From: Marinobacter sp. THAF197a
GTDB lineage: Bacteria > Pseudomonadota > Gammaproteobacteria > Pseudomonadales > Oleiphilaceae
Reading direction: 5' to 3'
Assembly: GCF_009363275.1 (NCBI RefSeq)
Contig: NZ_CP045324.1
Span: 2,356,001-2,420,000 of the forward strand
DNA: 64,000 bases
Below the pieces are notes generated by a model. It was not told the DNA's origin. It saw only the letters and a program-made list of their open reading frames with translations, and searched no databases. The first letter of the stretch is position 1. The number at the start of each line of letters is the position of its first letter. The position numbers were made by a program, and so were the translations under genes. This document shows positions 60,233-64,000 of the stretch, in pieces.

Positions 60233-61413
60233 TGGAGCACCTCCTCATACACAGCCAGGCTCCGGTGTTGCACCGGCATCACCTCTTGCCACAAGGGCTC
60301 GTGGTGTTCAGCCACCGTTTGCCAGCCTTGCTGACGATGGGCCATTCGGTGGCGGGCGACTTCCTGTCCCCGGAGGTCGTAGACGGTGAGTTCACCGTCC
60401 AGACTGATGCGGATGTTGACCCGTTGACCACAACACTCGGCCGGTACGCTGTAACGGTTGCCTCGCACATCGATGTAGGCATCCCAGCCCACATGGCGGA
60501 TGTCGTAATAGCGGGTATCGAAGTCCGTTGCCGGACAAGGGCTGAGTTGATGGCGCTCTTCCTCGAAGCGCTGAGCCGGAGATTGCTGGAACTGGCGTAA
60601 TGTCCGCTGACTGGCATAGCTGCTCAGCCACTGCTCCAATAACTGATTCAGGTGCGCGTAGCTGTCGAAGCTGCGATACCGCTGGAAGAAGTGGTGCTTC
60701 ACATAGCCCACCATGCGCTCGGTCTTGCCTTTGGTTCTGGGGCGCTGGGGCCGACAGGCCCGGGCGGCGAAGCCATAGTGATTCGCCAGTTCCAGGAAAC
60801 CTGCGTTGAACACCACACGACCACCGCTGTCATGCCTGATGACGGCCGCTTTCTGGTTATCTACCAGGACACGCTTGGGTACGCCATCAAAGTACCGGAA
60901 AGCCTGTACCAGGGACTCGTAGGTATGCTCCGCGTCCTGGCTGGGTCCAGCCCAGACATGGAAGTGGCGGGAGTACCCGAGGATGTTGACCGCGAAGTTG
61001 ACAGTGCACAGGCGACCAGCGACCTCAGTCCGGATCTGGCCCCAGTCGTGCTGGAGTTGCTCTCCCGGGATCGTTTCATAGCGCACCGTTTGTTTACTTG
61101 CCCTCAGGCTGCGCTTGGGCTGAACGTAGCGACGAATCAGGGTCACACAGCCGTCGTAGCCCCGTTCCTGGAGCAGCTGACGGATGACCTCTGCGTTCCA
61201 GACTTCCTGGCCCAGAAGTTCATCAATGTATGGCTTGAAGGGATCCAGCTTGCTGCCACGTGGGGTCTTGGGTTTACCAGTCAATGGTGCCGGCAGGGCC
61301 AGGTAACGGCGTACGGTGCGCTCGGAACAGCCAATCTGGTGCGCGATGTCCACGATGTACGCCCCCTGACTGCGAAGTTGTTTTATCATGTGAAAGTCCT
61401 CTCGGCTTTGCAT
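60229..61413 (-). CDS. istA: IS21 transposase IstA
   Basis: 394 residues from ATG 61,413 after AGGAAT. An N-terminal HTH (GAYIVDIAHQIGCSERTVRR) is followed by the DDE catalytic core: QHDWGQ, VLVDNQKAAV and the Glu in TKGKTERMVGY. No frameshift or stop is seen, so it should be active. Confidence 0.96.
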   Translation of the reverse strand: MQSREDFHMIKQLRSQGAYIVDIAHQIGCSERTVRRYLALPAPLTGKPKTPRGSKLDPFKPYIDELLGQEVWNAEVIRQLLQERGYDGCVTLIRRYVQPKRSLRASKQTVRYETIPGEQLQHDWGQIRTEVAGRLCTVNFAVNILGYSRHFHVWAGPSQDAEHTYESLVQAFRYFDGVPKRVLVDNQKAAVIRHDSGGRVVFNAGFLELANHYGFAARACRPQRPRTKGKTERMVGYVKHHFFQRYRSFDSYAHLNQLLEQWLSSYASQRTLRQFQQSPAQRFEEERHQLSPCPATDFDTRYYDIRHVGWDAYIDVRGNRYSVPAECCGQRVNIRISLDGELTVYDLRGQEVARHRMAHRQQGWQTVAEHHEPLWQEVMPVQHRSLAVYEEVLQ

Positions 61414-61488
61414 GATTCGATTCCTGTTCGGTTTGGTCACCTTCAAGAAAAGATCATGCGGGTCGGGAGGACAATCTACGTTGCTGAT

Positions 61489-61779
61489 TTAAGGTCTTTT
61501 AGCAGTACTGTCGACACCCCGTTGACCGGTTTTAGCGATCTCCCCACGACACAGCCGGTAGAGAAAGAATGCGACAGCTGTAGCTAGGCAAGCCCAAACA
61601 AGTGGATCCCATCGAAGGTTGGGGTACCTGACTACTTTTTCCGTGCTATCTGGCAGTGGCTCGAACGAGTACACCGCAAAGACATTCATCGAAAATTCAT
61701 ATACCTGATAGGTCGCAACTACAACTGCCAGGGCCGTTCCAATTCCCAGTAAGACGGCCATGACTGATTCCGTTCTCAT
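61489..61779 (-). pseudogene. Small membrane protein cassette gene, 3' end altered by IS21
   Basis: The frame starts at ATG 61,779 (AGGAAATTAC upstream, from the attC core) with membrane helices SVMAVLLGIGTALAVVVATY and VWACLATAVAFFLYRLC. After RG it enters the IS end and stops as VDSTAKRP. Joining the DNA across one CCCC copy restores EHRDS and a TAA within TCCTAAC of the attC at 59,285. The original protein would have had about five more native residues; the current one may still be functional. Confidence 0.8.
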
Positions 61780-61785
61780 GTAATT

Positions 61786-61890
61786 TCCTAACGCCAAAAT
61801 TCAGCGGCGGCCTTTGCGTAGCGAAGCGGAGAAAAGGCCGTCCGGTGGAGGCCCTTCAGGGCCGGAACGAACTGGAATGACTGGTTAGCG
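61786..61890 (-). other. attC site of the 61,885 cassette
   Basis: TCCTAAC and GTTAGCG, 105 bp apart, with GGCGGCC...GGCCGTCC and GGCCCTTCAGGGCC stems. Nearly the same sequence as the intron-split attC. Confidence 0.9.
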
Positions 61891-62331
61891 ATTTCGCGCG
61901 GTCTGAATTGCACCACGAACCCCTACGCCTAAAAGAATTACACCCGTGAGGCAGCTCAGAACTCCAACACTGAACCAAATGCGCTTCATGGTTTGAAAAT
62001 GCTGTGTCAGCCGCATCGTTTTCTGACTTTCAACCATTGCCTGGTGCGCCCGGGTATTCCACTCTCTAGACTCCGGCTCGAGAGTCAGAACCTCGTCTCT
62101 CATTTTTTCACGATCGCAGTCAGAGCCTTCTTTCAGGCATGAATTATATAGCTCTATTTGACGATTAACCCTGCGAGCATATTCGCCATAAGCGAATGCA
62201 AACTTTTCAGTCTCAGCCTTGAACTCAATGGCTTGAAGCTCAGCTTCATGGTAGGCCGTCCAAGGCTGATTAAAACCGTAAGCGAGCAACGAAAGGCCTA
62301 CAGCAATGAGAATTTCGTTTAGATATTTCAA
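61885..62331 (-). CDS. Two-helix membrane protein (cassette)
   Basis: 148 residues from a TTG start after AGGAAAC. An N-terminal helix (ILIAVGLSLLAYGF) and a C-terminal helix (IWFSVGVLSCLTGVILLGVG) enclose a charged, coiled-coil-like region (~30-115). The layout resembles small membrane sensors or holin-like scaffolds, but no family is recognised. Confidence 0.75.
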   Translation of the reverse strand: MKYLNEILIAVGLSLLAYGFNQPWTAYHEAELQAIEFKAETEKFAFAYGEYARRVNRQIELYNSCLKEGSDCDREKMRDEVLTLEPESREWNTRAHQAMVESQKTMRLTQHFQTMKRIWFSVGVLSCLTGVILLGVGVRGAIQTARNR

Positions 62332-62344
62332 TAGTTTCCTATAT

Positions 62345-62445
62345 CGCTAACGCTGAGCTTAGCGGCGGCCTTGTAATGGAGGCGTAGCCGCAATGAAAAG
62401 GCCGTCCGGCGGCCATCGGCCGCGTACTACAGCGGCTGGTTATAT
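62345..62445 (-). other. attC site of the HEPN-like cassette
   Basis: CGCTAAC and GTTATAT at 62,345 and 62,439, 101 bp overall, with GGCGGCC.../GGCCGTCC arms and CGGCGGCCATCGGCCGCG as in the attC at 58,752. Confidence 0.85.
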
Positions 62446-63018
62446 TTTCTTGATTCGCTGTACAAACTTTCGCCCCACACCGCAACGATGCACGTTGCCA
62501 TCAGTGACGGGAAGACTGGTCTCCCCATTTTCCTTGGCCACTTTTAACCGTATGCCAAACAACAGTGATCGTGATTCTCTGAGCAAATCCAGAAGAATCT
62601 CGGTTCCAATTTGGTGTTTGGGAGCCGGATTTTGGCCGGTAATGGTAGCTTTATTGTTATGCGCAATTACTAGGTTGCGGTACTCCTTAACGTTGATCTT
62701 TTGTTTCAATTGCGAAATTTTATTCCGCTGCTCGTGCAACTCCTGATCAATGTGCTCTTCATAATTGCACACCAAGTTGTACAGACTGAGATTTTCGTAT
62801 GTGGTCCCGGACGACTCAAAGCCTTTACCGTCGAATAACAGGCGTGCAGTTGATAGAACGATGTCGTTGTGAACGGAAAGCTGAATTATCTTTGCAGCTT
62901 CCAAGGACAAGCTGCTAATCGCATTAACACCTTCGTTGTTACAGTAAACCTCGTCGTAGAAATGGACTGTCGTGATTAGTCGATCCAATTCAACGATAAA
63001 CCTATCAAGATCTAGCAC
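62440..63018 (-). CDS. HEPN-like protein, AbiU2-type candidate (cassette)
   Basis: 192 residues from a GTG start after CGGGAG. It is all-helical in appearance with a cluster of conserved-looking residues (SSLSLEAAKIIQLSVHNDIV, STARLLFDGKG). YRNLVIAHNNK at 113-123 fits the HEPN R(x4-6)H RNase motif (R114, H120). It resembles AbiU2/HEPN abortive-infection proteins in layout. I infer an RNase-type role against phage or stress; this is not demonstrated. Confidence 0.65.
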   Translation of the reverse strand: MLDLDRFIVELDRLITTVHFYDEVYCNNEGVNAISSLSLEAAKIIQLSVHNDIVLSTARLLFDGKGFESSGTTYENLSLYNLVCNYEEHIDQELHEQRNKISQLKQKINVKEYRNLVIAHNNKATITGQNPAPKHQIGTEILLDLLRESRSLLFGIRLKVAKENGETSLPVTDGNVHRCGVGRKFVQRIKKI

Positions 63019-63039
63019 TTAATGCTCCCGTTCGGGGAA

Positions 63040-63098
63040 ATATAACGCTCCGCTAATGTGCGCCGCCTGCGGCGTCACCATTGAGCGGCTTGTTAGCA
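63040..63098 (-). other. attC site overlapping the brnA gene end
   Basis: ATATAAC and GTTAGCA, 59 bp, with CCGCT/AGCGG and GCCGC/GGCGT arms. The brnA coding sequence does not stop at the core and runs through most of this site. Confidence 0.85.
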
Positions 63099-63322
63099 GA
63101 TTCTGCCTGAAGACGCTCCACCAGCCACACCTTGATGATCGATTGGCGGGTAACGCCAATGCGCGCAGCCTCACGATCCAGCGACTCCACAACCCAAGCC
63201 GGGAAATCGACGTTGATTCGCTTCTGTTCCTGATTAACGCGACGAGCAGAGGACAGATCCAGGTCATCAACAATATCTTCCTGACCTTCCTCAAATTTTT
63301 TATCGAAGTCTTTAGCTTTCAT
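63053..63322 (-). CDS. brnA: BrnA antitoxin, C-terminus encoded by attC (cassette)
   Basis: 89 residues from ATG 63,322. A helix-rich N-terminus (MKAKDFDKKFEEGQEDIVDD) leads to the ribbon-helix-helix DNA-binding region RINVDFPAWVVESLDREAAR. After QAES the frame passes the TGCTAAC core without a stop, so residues 76-89 (ANKPLNGDAAGGAH) are translated from the attC. It neutralises BrnT and represses the operon. Confidence 0.88.
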   Translation of the reverse strand: MKAKDFDKKFEEGQEDIVDDLDLSSARRVNQEQKRINVDFPAWVVESLDREAARIGVTRQSIIKVWLVERLQAESANKPLNGDAAGGAH

Positions 63323-63575
63323 AGAGCTCAACCTCCTTCTTCCGGGAACGCCTGACTGAAATCAGACGAATACGAGCATCCCTGTAGGTGACGACAGCCG
63401 ACCAGTGCTTTTCACCAATCTTGCCTACTAGCAAAAACCTCGGCTCATCCTCTGATTTTGCGCGGATCTCCAGCAGGTACGGATCTTTCCACAGCCTTTG
63501 GGCAGCAACGAAATCGATACCGTGCTTATCCAGATTAGCCTGGCTTTTGGCATCGTCGAATTCAAATTCATCCAT
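63312..63575 (-). CDS. brnT: BrnT ribonuclease toxin (cassette)
   Basis: 87 residues, typical size. The pattern FEFDDAKSQANLDKHGIDFVAA, then LVGKIGEKHWSAVVTYRDARIRLISVRRS is diagnostic of the RelE-fold BrnT family that cleaves RNA under stress. It overlaps brnA by eleven bases. Confidence 0.93.
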   Translation of the reverse strand: MDEFEFDDAKSQANLDKHGIDFVAAQRLWKDPYLLEIRAKSEDEPRFLLVGKIGEKHWSAVVTYRDARIRLISVRRSRKKEVELYES

Positions 63576-63631
63576 GAGTACAAATTATTCCTTTTTTACT
63601 CACGCCGCAAGATCTGAAAGGAGGCTATAGC

Positions 63632-63713
63632 AACTAACGCGGAGCTTTTCGGCAATTTTGGAACCGCGCAGCGGTGGAAGAATTGTCCGGCAACAGTAGT
63701 GGCTCCAGAGACT
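63632..63713 (-). other. attC site of the rightmost cassette (one end degenerate)
   Basis: AACTAAC is clear at 63,632-63,638. The palindrome CAATTTTGG...GGTGGAAGAATTG follows, but no good second core is found near the stop of the 63,722 gene. Confidence 0.55.
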
Positions 63714-63721
63714 GAAAACTT

Positions 63722-63985
63722 TCAGCGCTCGACCTGTAATGTGGGTATGTTCTCACCATCCTCATCCACATAATGAATCGCTTCAGAAACCATTTGATTC
63801 CAGAAAACAGACCAGTACCCACTCAAAAACAGCGCCGGCGCGATAAAGACTGCAAGGAATGCGGCAATAAAGAACGAATCTGACCCCACACCAGACTCGA
63901 ACCGAAGGAAGCTACTGAGCGGAATTGCCACAAATACAATGAGAGAGGCTCGCCGAACAAACGCCAGCTTCACGGATCGAGCCAA
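63722..63985 (-). CDS. Small two-helix membrane protein (cassette, may be cut by window edge)
   Basis: 87 residues if a TTG at 63,985 is used; the frame stays open to the right edge, so the true start may lie beyond. Two helices (ASLIVFVAIPLSSFL and FFIAAFLAVFIAPALFLSG) and a short acidic tail. No family recognised. Confidence 0.55.
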   Translation of the reverse strand: MARSVKLAFVRRASLIVFVAIPLSSFLRFESGVGSDSFFIAAFLAVFIAPALFLSGYWSVFWNQMVSEAIHYVDEDGENIPTLQVER

Positions 63986-64000
63986 AGACAGTTTCTTCCC

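Larger units (their letters stand above)
59373..61516 (-). mobile_element. IS21-family insertion sequence
   Basis: Ends TGTCAACAGTAC (59,373) and TGTCGACAGTAC (reverse of 61,516) form imperfect terminal inverted repeats with conserved TGT tips. A CCCC target duplication is seen at 59,369-59,372 and 61,517-61,520. The element encodes istA and istB with a four-base overlap, both intact. Length 2,144 bp, normal for the family. Confidence 0.93.

Noticed and set aside
63634..63822. A 62-codon minus-strand frame overlapping the rightmost cassette gene and its attC
   Set aside because: It is a frame-shadow of the membrane-protein gene and runs through the attC palindrome without supporting signals.
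52200..64000. Prophage or plasmid origin for the accessory region
   Set aside because: No structural phage, replication or conjugation genes are present; the attC-separated single-gene layout explains the region better.

Overview
The window looks like a chromosomal piece of a marine gammaproteobacterium close to Marinobacter. The evidence is the minus-strand gene order gyrA-serC-pheA-hisC-tyrA/aroA fusion-cmk-rpsA-ihfB-lapA-lapB-pyrF, which is usual in Pseudomonas-like and Marinobacter-like genomes, and the general protein style. No species can be fixed from the sequence alone.

Layout. Positions 1-52,200 are mostly ordinary core genome. They hold: a truncated DUF599 membrane protein gene and an M48 lipoprotein metalloprotease (1-1.7 kb); an SCP2-like protein with an iron alcohol dehydrogenase; an extracellular solute-binding protein; the YbbAP-type ABC system next to tesA; a YheT-type hydrolase; tRNA-Asn; an M18 aminopeptidase; rlmKL; rmf; pyrD; a cation diffusion facilitator; a divergent pair of a RimK-like ATP-grasp ligase and a GNAT-C39 peptidase fusion; uvrB; an aspartate aminotransferase; a second identical tRNA-Asn; then the pyrF-to-gyrA block, purU, ggt, a second FtsH-type protease, a Usp protein and a Lon-like protease, yghU, and a three-gene ABC/HlyD exporter that ends at a small lipoprotein gene.

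From about 52.2 kb to the right edge the window is the distal part of an integron gene-cassette array. Most genes are on the minus strand, many stop codons fall inside a seven-base RYYYAAC core, and imperfectly palindromic attC sites of about 40-105 bp separate the genes. The polarity predicts that attI and the integrase lie to the right of position 64,000. The cassettes carry four toxin-antitoxin modules (BrnTA, a RelE/HTH pair, CcdAB and VapBC, the last two inverted), a Nudix hydrolase, a GNAT acetyltransferase, a HEPN-like protein, three small membrane proteins and several unrecognised proteins. Two mobile elements have landed in the array. A group II intron of the attC-targeting type splits one attC. 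A complete IS21-family element, with inverted repeats and a CCCC target duplication, truncates the last codons of a cassette gene. Both pre-insertion sequences can be rebuilt by eye.

The most unusual structure I found is a family of three large palindromes (12,220-12,333; 24,393-24,504; 24,628-24,817), all between convergent genes. Their 54-bp core is almost invariant, while the 28-30 bp flanking arms are unrelated between copies yet almost perfectly self-complementary within each copy. One copy has its core enlarged by about 80 bp carrying three extra small hairpins. I do not recognise it as a named repeat family.
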